DNA of 64,000 nt from Hydrogenovibrio sp. SC-1 (GTDB lineage Bacteria > Pseudomonadota > Gammaproteobacteria > Thiomicrospirales > Thiomicrospiraceae), in NCBI RefSeq assembly GCF_002848135.1, contig NZ_PKGB01000008.1, forward strand, positions 43,603 to 107,602, written 5' to 3'. This document shows, piece by piece, positions 28,296 to 38,417 of the stretch. Every line of letters begins with the position of its first letter. The first letter of the stretch is position 1. The position numbers and the translations under genes were made by a program. The notes beneath the pieces are model-generated. The model was given only the letters and a program-made list of their open reading frames with translations. It made no database searches and was not told where the DNA came from.

Positions 28296-30227
28296 ATGGC
28301 TTTGCTATTTTTACGCGACCTTCACCTCAGCTTCGGCACCCAAATTCTGCTTGATAATGTTTCTTTTAAAGTCGAAGCCAATGAACGCGTCTGTATTGTC
28401 GGCCGCAATGGCGAAGGAAAATCCACGCTGCTCAAGGTCATTGAAAACACCCTACAGGCAGACGCGGGTACGCGGATTGTGCAAGATGGCGTTCACATTG
28501 CCAAACTGCAACAAGAAGTACCCCATGATGTGAGTGGTAGCGTATTTCATATTATTGCCTTAGGCTTAGGCGATATAGGCGAACAACTTGAACGCTTTCA
28601 TCAACTCAGTCATGCGATGGCCGAAGACTATTCTGAAGCACTCATGAATCAATTGACCAAAGTGCAGCAGGCGATTGATGCACAAGATGGTTGGGCACTC
28701 AATCAGCGCGTCGATGCCATTATTTCCAAATTGTCACTACCAGCGGATGCCGAATTTTCATCGCTGTCTGGTGGCATGAAACGACGCGTGTTATTGGCGC
28801 AAGCCCTGGTACAAGAACCGGATATTTTGCTGTTGGATGAACCGACCAACCACTTAGATATCCCCTCCATCCAATGGTTAGAAAGCTTCTTAAAAAATCT
28901 GAATTGTAGTCTGGTGTTTATTACCCATGACCGCTCCTTCCTACAAGCTTTGGCAACCCGTATTGTTGAGCTAGACCGTGGACACCTGCATAACTGGGAA
29001 TGCGATTACGCCACCTATTTAGAGCGTAAACAGGCGCAATTAGAATCCGAAGCCAAAACCAATGCTGAGTTTGACAAGAAATTAGTGCAAGAAGAAAAGT
29101 GGATTCGCCAAGGCATTAAAGCGCGTCGCACCCGAAATGAAGGACGTGTTAGAGCCTTGGAAAAACTGCGCGAAGAACATAAGGCGCGTCGCAGTCAACA
29201 AGGTAAGGCTAATCTACAATTTAACCAAGGCGGCAATTCAGGCAAACAGGTCATTGAAGTCAATGATCTCTGTTTTGCTTGGCCGAATAAGCCAGTGGTT
29301 CAAGATTTCTCAACACTGATTTTACGAGGCGATAAGGTCGGCATTATTGGCGCCAATGGCTGTGGTAAATCAACATTACTCAAACTGCTGCTGGGCAAAT
29401 TGGAACCCCAATCTGGCAGTGTCAAAATCGGCACCAATATTCAAATTGCCTACTTTGACCAACACCGTGACCAACTCGATGAGAACAAAGTGGTCGTGGA
29501 AAGCGTTTTAGAAGAATCGGACTATATTGAAATCAATGGTCAACGCAAGCACATTATGGGCTATTTGGCAGATTTCCTATTCACGCCCGAAAGAGCACGC
29601 CAACCGGTTAAAGCCTTGTCTGGTGGAGAAAGAAATCGTTTACTGTTAGCCAGAGTGTTTTCAAAACCCTCCAACTTACTAATTCTCGATGAACCGACTA
29701 ATGACTTAGACATCGAAACACTCGAATTGCTTGAAGAGTTGTTACTAAATTACCCAGGCACGGTGCTCATTGTCAGTCATGACCGCGCCTTTTTAAACAG
29801 TGTCGCCACTAGCTCCATCGTGTTTGACGCACCCGGTGAAGTCAATGAATATATCGGTGGGTATGACGACTGGTTACGTCAAAGACCGGCACACTTTCAG
29901 CAGCCGATTGCCGAGACATCTACCAAAGACAAATCCGACGCCAAGAGCACCATAGCCGAAGGGCACAACGGATCTGGACAAAAATCAGCACCGGTTAAAA
30001 AAACCAAAAAGCTTAGCTTTAATGAACAACGTCAATATGATGCCTTGCCGCAACAAATTGAAACCTTGGAGCAACAACTGGAAAGCCTGCAACAACAAAT
30101 GAGCGATCCGGTCTTTTATCAGCGAGACGATGCCCAGCAACAGATTGACCTTCTGAATGAATATGAAACCGCTTTGGAAGCCGCTTTCGAGCAATGGGAG
30201 CAGCTTGAAGCCAAGCTAAATGAGTAG
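28296..30227 (+). CDS. uup: ABC-F ATPase Uup
   Basis: A 643-residue soluble protein with two ABC domains. The first has Walker A GRNGEGKSTLL, signature LSGGMKRRVLLAQ and Walker B ILLLDEPTNHLD; the second has GANGCGKSTLL, LSGGERNRLLLAR and LLILDEPTNDLD. An arm/linker with RRTRNEGRVRALEKLREE and a C-terminal coiled coil (from ~580) mark Uup rather than other ABC-F types. Uup is linked to ribosome function and branched-DNA tolerance. Confidence 0.93.
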   Translation: MALLFLRDLHLSFGTQILLDNVSFKVEANERVCIVGRNGEGKSTLLKVIENTLQADAGTRIVQDGVHIAKLQQEVPHDVSGSVFHIIALGLGDIGEQLERFHQLSHAMAEDYSEALMNQLTKVQQAIDAQDGWALNQRVDAIISKLSLPADAEFSSLSGGMKRRVLLAQALVQEPDILLLDEPTNHLDIPSIQWLESFLKNLNCSLVFITHDRSFLQALATRIVELDRGHLHNWECDYATYLERKQAQLESEAKTNAEFDKKLVQEEKWIRQGIKARRTRNEGRVRALEKLREEHKARRSQQGKANLQFNQGGNSGKQVIEVNDLCFAWPNKPVVQDFSTLILRGDKVGIIGANGCGKSTLLKLLLGKLEPQSGSVKIGTNIQIAYFDQHRDQLDENKVVVESVLEESDYIEINGQRKHIMGYLADFLFTPERARQPVKALSGGERNRLLLARVFSKPSNLLILDEPTNDLDIETLELLEELLLNYPGTVLIVSHDRAFLNSVATSSIVFDAPGEVNEYIGGYDDWLRQRPAHFQQPIAETSTKDKSDAKSTIAEGHNGSGQKSAPVKKTKKLSFNEQRQYDALPQQIETLEQQLESLQQQMSDPVFYQRDDAQQQIDLLNEYETALEAAFEQWEQLEAKLNE

Positions 30228-30342
30228 AAGGCGAGCCTTAAATAGGCTACAATTTCTCATCAACTTTTTTAAACCCCTTTTGCATGAGTTTCAAACTTAA
30301 CGCCGAAGGTTATTTATGATCTCTTTTTAGGATTTATCCGCT

Positions 30343-31476
30343 ATGAGCTGTAACGAAAAACATTCTTATTCTACCTTCTGCCGTTCATCCAACAATGCCT
30401 TAAAAGAGCCGATGTTTTTTGGTCAAAATGTCAATGTTGCTCGCTATGACCAACAAAAACATGCCATTTTTGAAAAGCTCATTGAAAAACAACTGAGTTT
30501 TTTCTGGCGTCCTGAAGAAGTGGATTTATCGTCAGATCGAGGCGAATATGCCAACCTCCCGCCGCACGAACAACATGTTTTTATCAGCAATTTAAAATAT
30601 CAAACCTTGCTAGATTCAGTGCAAGGTCGTTCACCAAACGTCGCTTTATTGCCGTTGGTCTCTATTCCCGAACTCGAAACCTGGATTGAAACTTGGTCTT
30701 TTTCGGAAACCATTCACAGTCGTTCCTATACCCACATTATTCGCAATATTGTGTCAGACCCCTCGCTGGTTTTTGATGATATTGTCGCCAATGAACAAAT
30801 TGTTAAACGCGCCGTCAGTGTGACGGTTTATTATGACCGCCTCATCGCGCTCACGAATAAAATGTATGCGGAAGAAATTGATTTAGCCAAAGACGATGCC
30901 TTCCGCAAACAAATTAAAACCGCGCTTTATCTGACCATTGTCTCGGTCAATGTACTGGAAGCCATTCGTTTTTATGTGTCTTTCGCCTGTAGCTTCTCAT
31001 TTGCCGAACGTTCATTGATGGAAGGCAATGCCAAAATTATTAAACTGATTGCTCGGGATGAAGCCCTTCACCTATCTGGCACCCAAAACATCATCAATAT
31101 CATGGCCGAAGGCAAAGACGATCCTGAAATGATGGCGATTGCCAAAGAAAATGAAGAAACGGTTTACGAGATTTTCCGCGAAGCCGCCGAACAAGAAAAG
31201 CAATGGGCTGATTATCTGTTTAAAGATGGTTCCATGATCGGCTTAAATGCCAGCATCTTAAAAGACTATGTGGAATACATTACCAACACTCGCATCAAAG
31301 CGATTAAACTCAATCCGATTTTTGAAAACAAAAGCAACCCTTTGCCTTGGATGAACAACTGGTTGGTCTCCGACAATGTACAAGTTGCCCCACAGGAATC
31401 TGAAATCAGTTCTTATTTGGTCGGCCAAGTTGATTCAGCAGTCGACACCAGCGACTTTGATGATTTTGCACTCTAG
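30343..31476 (+). CDS. nrdB: Class Ia ribonucleotide reductase, beta subunit
   Basis: A 377-residue radical-generating subunit. The iron ligands and tyrosyl-radical region are visible as [20 protein letters not shown] (radical Tyr in SRSYTH), [14 protein letters not shown] and [12 protein letters not shown]. The conserved C-terminal tail for NrdA binding (SSYLVGQVD...) is present. nrdA is not next to it: uup lies upstream and a GDSL hydrolase downstream. An AGGA ribosome-binding site precedes the ATG. No NrdR box was recognised. Confidence 0.95.
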   Translation: MSCNEKHSYSTFCRSSNNALKEPMFFGQNVNVARYDQQKHAIFEKLIEKQLSFFWRPEEVDLSSDRGEYANLPPHEQHVFISNLKYQTLLDSVQGRSPNVALLPLVSIPELETWIETWSFSETIHSRSYTHIIRNIVSDPSLVFDDIVANEQIVKRAVSVTVYYDRLIALTNKMYAEEIDLAKDDAFRKQIKTALYLTIVSVNVLEAIRFYVSFACSFSFAERSLMEGNAKIIKLIARDEALHLSGTQNIINIMAEGKDDPEMMAIAKENEETVYEIFREAAEQEKQWADYLFKDGSMIGLNASILKDYVEYITNTRIKAIKLNPIFENKSNPLPWMNNWLVSDNVQVAPQESEISSYLVGQVDSAVDTSDFDDFAL

Positions 31477-31578
31477 TCAACTCTCTTTTTCTCTGACTTG
31501 CCCCTCTTCAGTAAGCAAGTCAGGAATTTGCGGTTACGCTTTTCACTCGACAATCACCTCCTGATACCAACGAGCTTA

Positions 31579-32184
31579 ATGACCATGAGCGACACCCGTA
31601 TTTGTTTTATTGGCGACTCTTTTGTAAACGGTACTGGCGACCCACAAATGCTGGGTTGGGCAGGGCGATTATGCGCGCAGGCACAACAGCCAGAACATGA
31701 GATAACCTATTACAATCTCGGCATTCGTCGCAATACCTCAACCGATATTCTGCAACGGTGGTCAGAAATTTCGCAACGCCAGCAAGCGGATTGCGACAAT
31801 CGAATTGTACTCAGCTGCGGTGTCAACGACACGGTATTTGAAGATGGGAAACTCCGAGTTGATTTCGAAACCTCAATCCAAAATATTCAAAAGATGCTGG
31901 TTTTGATGCAAGATTCACCAGACCCAGAAGGTACAAAGGGTCTGGTCATTGGTCCTCCGCCTGTCAACGATGACACGCAAAACCAACGCATCCAAACCCT
32001 ATCGAAGTCGATGCAGTTTGAAGCCGAACAAGCAGGGATCCCCTTTATCGTCTTGTTTGATGCCTTAGTTCAAGACTCAGCATATCTGGCTGAGATTGCT
32101 CAAAACGACGGTGCTCATCCTAAAGCCAATGGCTATGACAAGATGGCCCAGTTGATCTTGCAATCCGGCCAGTGGTGGTTTTAA
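31579..32184 (+). CDS. SGNH/GDSL-type esterase
   Basis: About 201 residues from the ATG at 31579 (31585 is also possible); the longer open frame from 31498 adds an unlikely basic N-terminus. Block I is CFIGDSFVNGTGD with the nucleophilic Ser, block III is LSCGVNDTVFED, and block V is NDGAHPKANGYDKMA with the Asp/His pair. The protein has no signal peptide, so it is probably cytoplasmic. Substrate is unknown. Confidence 0.82.
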   Translation: MTMSDTRICFIGDSFVNGTGDPQMLGWAGRLCAQAQQPEHEITYYNLGIRRNTSTDILQRWSEISQRQQADCDNRIVLSCGVNDTVFEDGKLRVDFETSIQNIQKMLVLMQDSPDPEGTKGLVIGPPPVNDDTQNQRIQTLSKSMQFEAEQAGIPFIVLFDALVQDSAYLAEIAQNDGAHPKANGYDKMAQLILQSGQWWF

Positions 32185-32197
32185 GAAAGTAGTCAAA

Positions 32198-32713
32198 ATG
32201 AAACAACCAGACCTTACGATTGTACCAATCATAACTCAACAACAGATTGAAGCCGTCGCCCATTTAGCAGCTCAAATTTGGCGCCAACATTTCACGCCAA
32301 TTATTGGCGAAGCACAAGTGCGCTATATGCTAAAACACTTTCAAAGTACCGAGGCCATTCAACAACAAATCAACTTTGAAAGTGTCGAGTATTTTTCAGT
32401 GCAAGTGACGGATCAGATGATTGGCTATATGGCATTGATTGCCAACCCAGTTCAAAACAAAATGATGCTCAGTAAACTTTATGTTTCTGCTGGAGTAAGA
32501 GGGACAGGCGTTGGCAAAGCACTGCTAGATCATGCTGAACAGGTCAGCCATCATCAGAGGCTCAAGGCGTTATGGCTAACGGTTAATCGACATAACCAAC
32601 ATCCGATTGGCTGGTATCAGCGACAAGGATTTTGCATTGTTGATGAACAACAAAAAGACATCGGAAATGGTTTTGTGATGGATGATTTTATTATGGAAAA
32701 GCCGCTATTCTGA
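32198..32713 (+). CDS. GNAT-family N-acetyltransferase
   Basis: A 171-residue acetyltransferase. The acetyl-CoA loop is VSAGVRGTGVGKALLDHAEQ near residue 105, followed by ALWLTVNRHNQHPIGWYQRQGF, the typical motif B of the family. It lies 13 bp after the GDSL esterase and may share its transcript. The acceptor is unknown. Confidence 0.85.
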   Translation: MKQPDLTIVPIITQQQIEAVAHLAAQIWRQHFTPIIGEAQVRYMLKHFQSTEAIQQQINFESVEYFSVQVTDQMIGYMALIANPVQNKMMLSKLYVSAGVRGTGVGKALLDHAEQVSHHQRLKALWLTVNRHNQHPIGWYQRQGFCIVDEQQKDIGNGFVMDDFIMEKPLF

Positions 32714-32755
32714 TCAAAAACGAATCTAAGGAAATGGAAAGCCTAGGATTACCCT

Positions 32756-35700
32756 CTAATCCACTTCAAACTCAAACCCGTCTTCAGAAAATACTTTCAA
32801 ACAAGCATCAACAGCATCCGTGGCGTACAAGCTACCTCTATTTTGTTTAATCTCATCCAACGCCACTTCAATACCCAGAGCTGTCTTGTATGGCCTATGG
32901 GATGCCATGGCTTCTACCACATCCGCCACTGCAACAATGCGCGCTTCTAAACATATCTCATCGCCTTTTAAGCCTTGAGGATACCCTGACCCATCAATAC
33001 GTTCATGGTGCTGATAAGCAATAGCGGCCACTGGCCAAGGGAAGTGAATATCTTTAAGAATGTCATAGCCAACCTGAGCGTGGTTCTGAATCATCATATA
33101 CTCAATTGCAGTCAACTTTGTCGGCTTAACCAATAATTCAGCCGGAACCTGAATCTTGCCGATATCATGAATTGTCGCCCCCATGTGAATACCTTCAATC
33201 TGGTCATCATCCAGTCCCATTCGTTTCGCAATCGCACAAGAAAGGCTCGCCACCCGGCGCTGATGACCGGCTGTATACGGATCTCTCGCCTCGACCGCTC
33301 GAGCAATTGCGTCAACCGTTCCAACAAGACTGTCATGCATTTGTTTAAAATGCTGTGCATTTTGCTCCATGGCTTTATCTCGCTCCGATCGGACTCGTAG
33401 GGTTTTAACACCAAAGGCCAAATCATCTGCCATTTCTTCTAAAAGGTTGACCTCATCCTGTGTAAAAGCATTCACCTCTTCTGCATAAACGTGCAAAATG
33501 CCAAACACCTGCTGATTGATGTTCAATGGCAGTGCAACACTTGAATTACAGCCATTTTGGATCAATTCAGCTTTCCAGCTAGGGTAGCGTGTTTCTTGCG
33601 CGATATCATTTACAATCTGTGTTTTCCCGCTCCGCACCGCTTGACCACTCGGCCCTTCTCCATTCTTATCTTCAGACCAACTAGGGCGTATATTATCGAG
33701 AATACCATCTTGATCACCGGCACTGGCCATCTTTCTAATCGACTTTCCACGATCATACTGTGCATACCCTACCCATGCCATACGATAGCCCCTCTGTTTA
33801 ACTATAGCTAAACAGATTGCCTGCAGCAAAGCCTCTTCCTCAGTCACATGCACCAGTTCCCGATTAACCGTACTTAATGCTTGCAATGCTCGATTCGCAT
33901 GTTCAAGACGAATTTCAGCCAGTTTGAGATCGGTAATATCTTGTGTTGTACCTGATGAGTAGAATGGTTTGCCACTAGCGTCACACTTTATTTCAACGCG
34001 TTCAAGGATATACTTGATGCGGCCGTCTGCCATTAATAAACGGTGCTCGATTTGGTATGGTTGATGGTCGATGAGCGCATTAGCAAAAGCCTCTTCGACC
34101 CTCTCTCTGTCTTCTGGATGTATTGCATCCAAAAAGGCTTCATAAGAACCACCGAACTGATTAGGCTCCATTTCAAAGATTCGATAAATCTCATTTGACC
34201 AAGAAAGTTTATTAGAAATCAAATCCAGATTCCAGCTCCCAATATGCGCCATACGTTGTGCTTCAGCGAGGTCTTGTTGACTTTGGCTAAGCTGTTGCTC
34301 GGCCAGTTTACGCTCGGTGATATCCATGGAAATACCCAGTAAATGGGTCGGATTGTTCTGTTCGTCATAAAGCCCTACTTTTAGAGTATGTAACCATTTC
34401 TGTTGTCCATCGACTGTCGCTATGGGTTCTTCTGGTATTTCCAACACTTTATGACCATCAATCACAGACCGATCCTTCTGCGTGAAGAATTCGGCCTGCT
34501 CTTTCGAGAAAAAATCAAAGTCATTCTTACCGATCAATTGCTCTTGAGAGTAGCCTAGCAACTTTTCACCCGCTTGGTTAAATCGCTCAAAACGCAAATC
34601 CTTAGCATCTTTTAAGAACAGCATCGCAGGAATATACTCCACAATGGTATCTAGCAGTTTTTGCGACTGCCTGAGTTCTTCATGAGTATGCTTCTGTTCA
34701 GTGATATCCATAAAGGTAGTCACTGCGCCAATCGTCTTGCTATCATGCTTTATCGGGTAAGACCAATAGGCCGCAGGAAAACTGGTGCCGTCTTTTCGCC
34801 AAAGCACCTCCTCATCAATATGAAAGGCTTTCCCTTCTTGGACACTTCTATGAGTTGGACATTCTGATTCTGGGTAGGGCGAGCCGTCTGGGCGCCGATA
34901 ATGGATTAGAGCATGCATATCCTGACCCAATAACTCGGATTCATGCTCATATCCCAAAAGACTGACACAAGCCGCATTCGCAAAAGTACATTGCCCTTTT
35001 AGATTCTGACCATAAATCGCATGGGCAATTGAATCCGTCAGCAACCTAACTTCCGCTTCGCTTTTCTTAACAGATATTAATGTCTGCAGCTGACGACGTC
35101 CGCCAAAAAATATTCCGGCAATCCCTAATAGCCAAATTCCACCATGCCCAATCAATAAGGTTTTAATTTTCGCATTTTCAATGGTTAGTAAATCATCGAC
35201 AGGAATTGAAACACTGATACCGCCACGAATATCGCCGACTTGGTATCCCTGATGCGCATGACACTTCAAACAAGACGTTTCGACAAGCATCGGCTGCATA
35301 AAACGGTAATAGCGTGTGCCATCCGCCTTTTCTTCAATGCCGGTTACTTCTTGTTTACCGTCTTCAAAGGCTTGAAGCGCTGTTATCTCCCATGAATCGG
35401 CTTTGTTGGTGGGATTAATTGGGTTGAGGCTGGTAATGTGACCGCGCAACTGCTCACTGTTTTGATCCATGAGTTCATTCACTTGGCGCATCACATAGGA
35501 GGAATTTAGGAGCGTCAACTGTTTGCCCGACTCAGTGCTGATATCCCTACCTGGAACATTCTTCAAATACTGGCTGGGCGGGGTTTTTTCATCAATTGGC
35601 ACATAAACTCCGCCATGACTGATGACCCAGTTTCGGAAACCCATTTCCATCATATGAATGGTTTTGGCTTGGGTATGCATCTCAGCATAAAAAGACTGCT

Positions 35701-35827
35701 TATCGTGTTCTAAGTTTAAATAAACTGAAGTAGCAATGGCCAGTGTCCAGGCAAATATCAGCCCAGCCATATAAAAGCTAATGCGATTAATCTTATTATT
35801 TTTAGGGATTTTATTTTTCATACTCAA
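32756..35827 (-). CDS. c-heme Tll0287-like sensor with PAS, GAF and HD-GYP domains
   Basis: A 1023-residue membrane sensor. Order: a membrane helix (~16-38); a periplasmic DUF3365/Tll0287-like domain with c-heme motif CLKCH near 180; a second helix (~220-240); several PAS domains (~255-640); GAF (~655-810); and HD-GYP with HDIGKIQVPAELL, HHERIDGSGYPQGLKGDE and VADVVEAMASHRPYK. It probably hydrolyses c-di-GMP in response to periplasmic redox or gas binding. AGGAG lies six bases before a TTG at 35827; the ATG six bases further in is the alternative. Confidence 0.9.
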   Translation of the reverse strand: MSMKNKIPKNNKINRISFYMAGLIFAWTLAIATSVYLNLEHDKQSFYAEMHTQAKTIHMMEMGFRNWVISHGGVYVPIDEKTPPSQYLKNVPGRDISTESGKQLTLLNSSYVMRQVNELMDQNSEQLRGHITSLNPINPTNKADSWEITALQAFEDGKQEVTGIEEKADGTRYYRFMQPMLVETSCLKCHAHQGYQVGDIRGGISVSIPVDDLLTIENAKIKTLLIGHGGIWLLGIAGIFFGGRRQLQTLISVKKSEAEVRLLTDSIAHAIYGQNLKGQCTFANAACVSLLGYEHESELLGQDMHALIHYRRPDGSPYPESECPTHRSVQEGKAFHIDEEVLWRKDGTSFPAAYWSYPIKHDSKTIGAVTTFMDITEQKHTHEELRQSQKLLDTIVEYIPAMLFLKDAKDLRFERFNQAGEKLLGYSQEQLIGKNDFDFFSKEQAEFFTQKDRSVIDGHKVLEIPEEPIATVDGQQKWLHTLKVGLYDEQNNPTHLLGISMDITERKLAEQQLSQSQQDLAEAQRMAHIGSWNLDLISNKLSWSNEIYRIFEMEPNQFGGSYEAFLDAIHPEDRERVEEAFANALIDHQPYQIEHRLLMADGRIKYILERVEIKCDASGKPFYSSGTTQDITDLKLAEIRLEHANRALQALSTVNRELVHVTEEEALLQAICLAIVKQRGYRMAWVGYAQYDRGKSIRKMASAGDQDGILDNIRPSWSEDKNGEGPSGQAVRSGKTQIVNDIAQETRYPSWKAELIQNGCNSSVALPLNINQQVFGILHVYAEEVNAFTQDEVNLLEEMADDLAFGVKTLRVRSERDKAMEQNAQHFKQMHDSLVGTVDAIARAVEARDPYTAGHQRRVASLSCAIAKRMGLDDDQIEGIHMGATIHDIGKIQVPAELLVKPTKLTAIEYMMIQNHAQVGYDILKDIHFPWPVAAIAYQHHERIDGSGYPQGLKGDEICLEARIVAVADVVEAMASHRPYKTALGIEVALDEIKQNRGSLYATDAVDACLKVFSEDGFEFEVD

Positions 35828-35939
35828 ATCATACTCCTAAAAAATCAGCGATAACACGCATCATCATTTGCTAATACACATTAGCTACATAATTAATCGA
35901 TTTTTTGGGTATAGAAAAGCACAATATAAGAACATTTAA

Positions 35940-35949
35940 CCAGGCCTGG
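35940..35949. repeat. CCAGGCCTGG palindrome (intergenic)
   Basis: An exact copy in the 270-bp divergent gap between the HD-GYP and ABC-F genes. Apart from this palindrome and the leader ORF, I see nothing else distinct in the gap. Confidence 0.9.
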
Positions 35950-36026
35950 GCAGTATTGTGCATTTGTGAAAAGTGCATTTTTATCCTACAATTGAAGTTC
36001 ATTTCTTTTAACTGGAGATTGGTCCA

Positions 36027-36038
36027 ATGCGCCATTAA
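36027..36038 (+). promoter_or_regulatory. Three-codon leader ORF upstream of the ABC-F gene
   Basis: ATG CGC CAT TAA is preceded by a CTGGAGAT ribosome-binding-like sequence. It overlaps an ATG (TAATG) that opens a 21-codon in-frame extension of the ABC-F gene. The true ABC-F start at 36101 has its own GGAGG. Short leader ORFs can control ABC-F genes by ribosome stalling; that role is inferred only from the layout. Confidence 0.3.
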
Positions 36039-36100
36039 TGCTGCGGCTTAGCCCGCCCTATTCTGACTTTTTTCTGAATCAGGCATTAATTGGAGGCTTT

Positions 36101-37714
36101 ATGACCACCCTAATCCACTTTGAACACCTTGGCTTTCAACACCCAAACGGCCAAGTTCTTTTTGATAATCTCAATGGCAAAATCGGTCACGAAACGCTCG
36201 GTTTAGTGGGAGATAATGGCGTAGGAAAAACCACGCTTTCCTGTATTCTCGCTGGCGAATTGAGTCCGAGTAACGGTCACATCCAGCGACAAGGTTCCAT
36301 CTATTACTTGCCCCAACAAATCCGACCCCAAAAAGGGGATACGCTTGCCGATTTAATGGCCATTGCCCCTATCCTTTCGGCTTTGGATCGTATTGAACAG
36401 GGCTCGATTGCAGAATCGGATTTTGAAATCGTGGGGGCTCATTGGGATATTCACCGCCAAATACAGATTCAGCTCCAGCAATATGATTTAGCACATTTAG
36501 AATTGTCCACACCTTGCGAACATCTCAGTGGGGGAGAGATGACCCGTGTTGCACTCATTGGCGCATTTTTAAGCGACGCTGATCTACTAATTTTAGACGA
36601 ACCGACGAATCACTTAGATATACAGCAACGTCAAATACTGTTCCAACAAATCCGTGATTGGAAAGGAGGCATCTTAGTTGTCAGTCACGATGTGCAATTA
36701 TTGCAGGAGATGGATGGTATTTTGGAATTAAGCGCGTTAGGGCTTAACCGATATGGCGGCAATTACGATTTTTATCAACAACAAAAATTGTCAGAACAAC
36801 AAGCATTGCAGGCGAATCTTGACCATGCCAAGCAACAGCGCAAAGTGGAATTGAAAGCCTTACAAAGACAACAAGAACGCCAACAAAAAAAACAGGCCAG
36901 CGGTCAGCGTGAAAACAAATTTGCCAATCAAGCGAAAAGCCTGCTTGATTGCCAAAAAGAACGCAGCCAACACACTTCAGCCAAACTGAATCGACACATT
37001 AGCGACACTCGCCAACAACTGAACCAAAATGTACAGCAAGCGGCACAAGCTCTCCCCAAAGAAACTCCGCGATATTTGTTTGCACCCCAAACACAAGTAA
37101 CCGACAACAAAATGATGGTCACGCTTCACAAGCTGGTGATGCCTTTTGGATTAATGAATGGAGAGCCTTTTAACCTTGAGATAATCGGCCCGAAACGACT
37201 GGCTTTAATCGGCCCTAATGGCTGTGGAAAATCAACACTGTTAAAACTTATCGCTGGTCAAATCGCCGCTGACTCAGGTGATCGACACTGCTTTGTATCT
37301 TGTGCATATATCGATCAACATGCCAACCCGTTACAACCAGAGAAAGACGTCTTGGAACAGCTTCGTCAAAGCAGTGGTTTCTCTGAATCCGATGCCAGAC
37401 AACGACTGGCCTTAATCGGTTTAAGTGCCGACAAAGTCACCTTGCCCAGTTGCCAGTTAAGTGGTGGAGAGCGTATGAAAGCCGCCTTATTGTGTGTTCT
37501 TTATCGCCGCACCCCCGTGCAACTGTTGTTATTGGACGAACCCAATAACCACATCGACCTATCAAGTAGCCAAGCATTGGTTGAGATGCTCAACCAATAC
37601 CAAGGCGCATTAATCATTGTCTCGCACGACATCGCATTTCTCAGCCAACTTCAGCTCACGCATTCCTTGAAATGGCAAACCAAACAGCAAGTTCCGACCT
37701 GGCAGGCCTGGTGA
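36101..37714 (+). CDS. ABC-F family ATP-binding protein
   Basis: About 537 residues with two ABC domains: GDNGVGKTTLS, LSGGEMTRVALIG and LLILDEPTNHLD, then GPNGCGKSTLL, LSGGERMKAALL and a second Walker B LLLDEPNNHIDL. The linker (about 240-320) is Gln/Lys-rich and lacks the Uup coiled-coil tail. It starts at 36101, after GGAGG. ABC-F proteins act on the ribosome, and some give antibiotic protection; this subtype is not assigned. The stop codon overlaps a near-copy of the palindrome (WQAW then stop). Confidence 0.88.
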   Translation: MTTLIHFEHLGFQHPNGQVLFDNLNGKIGHETLGLVGDNGVGKTTLSCILAGELSPSNGHIQRQGSIYYLPQQIRPQKGDTLADLMAIAPILSALDRIEQGSIAESDFEIVGAHWDIHRQIQIQLQQYDLAHLELSTPCEHLSGGEMTRVALIGAFLSDADLLILDEPTNHLDIQQRQILFQQIRDWKGGILVVSHDVQLLQEMDGILELSALGLNRYGGNYDFYQQQKLSEQQALQANLDHAKQQRKVELKALQRQQERQQKKQASGQRENKFANQAKSLLDCQKERSQHTSAKLNRHISDTRQQLNQNVQQAAQALPKETPRYLFAPQTQVTDNKMMVTLHKLVMPFGLMNGEPFNLEIIGPKRLALIGPNGCGKSTLLKLIAGQIAADSGDRHCFVSCAYIDQHANPLQPEKDVLEQLRQSSGFSESDARQRLALIGLSADKVTLPSCQLSGGERMKAALLCVLYRRTPVQLLLLDEPNNHIDLSSSQALVEMLNQYQGALIIVSHDIAFLSQLQLTHSLKWQTKQQVPTWQAW

Positions 37715-37731
37715 CATTTAACGCTCAAAAC

Positions 37732-37755
37732 GGCGTTTTCGCGGTGAAAAACGCC
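37732..37755. terminator. Hairpin between convergent ABC-F and DUF3365 genes
   Basis: The arms GGCGTTTT and AAAACGCC are separated by eight bases, 18 bp after the ABC-F stop. There are T- and A-runs inside the arms. It is probably a bidirectional terminator, and a CCAGGCCTGG copy abuts it. Confidence 0.5.
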
Positions 37756-37764
37756 CAGGCCTGG
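37755..37764. repeat. CCAGGCCTGG palindrome (intergenic)
   Basis: An exact copy joined to the hairpin between two convergent genes. A one-mismatch copy (GCAGGCCTGG) lies at 37702-37711, only 53 bp away. Confidence 0.9.
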
Positions 37765-37779
37765 TTTGATATAGACGGG

Positions 37780-38346
37780 TTATAACGCCTTTTTAAAACT
37801 AAAAGCACCGCGAATCTGGCCGACGGTATAGCCAGTGGCTTTGTCGTTTGGATAGAGTTCTTGCAACTTCTGCTTAACACCGTCATTCAAATTGGTGCCA
37901 TGACAATGCAAACAAGGCTGGCCTTTACCAATCCCAATCGCTTTCATATAGCGAAAGGTCTTCTGGCCATTCTCCTGCACCACTTCACTATATTCAATAT
38001 TCTTAGGTTTCATACCTTCGGCTTGCTGTTGTTCAAACTGGTTTAACACCTTAGTTTCCCACGCATCGGGTTCTGCAATCGGAGAACGATTTTTTAAACT
38101 GACCCGTTTTATATCCCAGCCGGAACTTTTGCTTATGTCTTGTGCAATCTTAGGAGCCTTATCTTTACACACACTAATAGCATGCACAGGCCCACCCGCT
38201 TTCATCGCTGCGCCCAATGCGGGTTTTAATTTCCCCATAAACTGCTTTGCTAACGCTCGTGCTTCAACCACCTCTGCGGAATTGGCAAAACTGACACTGC
38301 TCAAACTCACGCCCAGCCCCAAAACTAACACCTTGCTTAATTTCAT
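37780..38346 (-). CDS. Periplasmic Tll0287-like (DUF3365) c-type heme protein
   Basis: About 188 residues from the ATG at 38346, which is preceded by AAAGGG; the open frame runs 49 codons further but lacks support. There is a signal peptide (LVLGLGVSLSSVSFA) and a single c-heme site CLHCH near residue 148, followed by GYTVGQIRGAFSF, the typical end of this domain. It is the free-standing relative of the sensor domain in the HD-GYP protein 2 kb away. It is probably a periplasmic redox or gas-binding protein. Confidence 0.85.
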   Translation of the reverse strand: MKLSKVLVLGLGVSLSSVSFANSAEVVEARALAKQFMGKLKPALGAAMKAGGPVHAISVCKDKAPKIAQDISKSSGWDIKRVSLKNRSPIAEPDAWETKVLNQFEQQQAEGMKPKNIEYSEVVQENGQKTFRYMKAIGIGKGQPCLHCHGTNLNDGVKQKLQELYPNDKATGYTVGQIRGAFSFKKAL

Positions 38347-38417
38347 AATGGCACCCTTTCTGTTATTAACTGAAATAGAAACTTTCAAATAAAACATATT
38401 ATCACAAGATGATATGA

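Noticed and set aside
31493..31523. Inverted repeat CTGACTTG ... CAAGTCAG after nrdB
   Set aside because: The stem is 8 bp with a 15-base loop and no following T-run, so it is not a convincing intrinsic terminator.
32746..32762. Short hairpin GGATTA/TAATCC between the convergent GNAT and HD-GYP genes
   Set aside because: It is only 6 bp and overlaps the HD-GYP coding end, so it is too weak to call.
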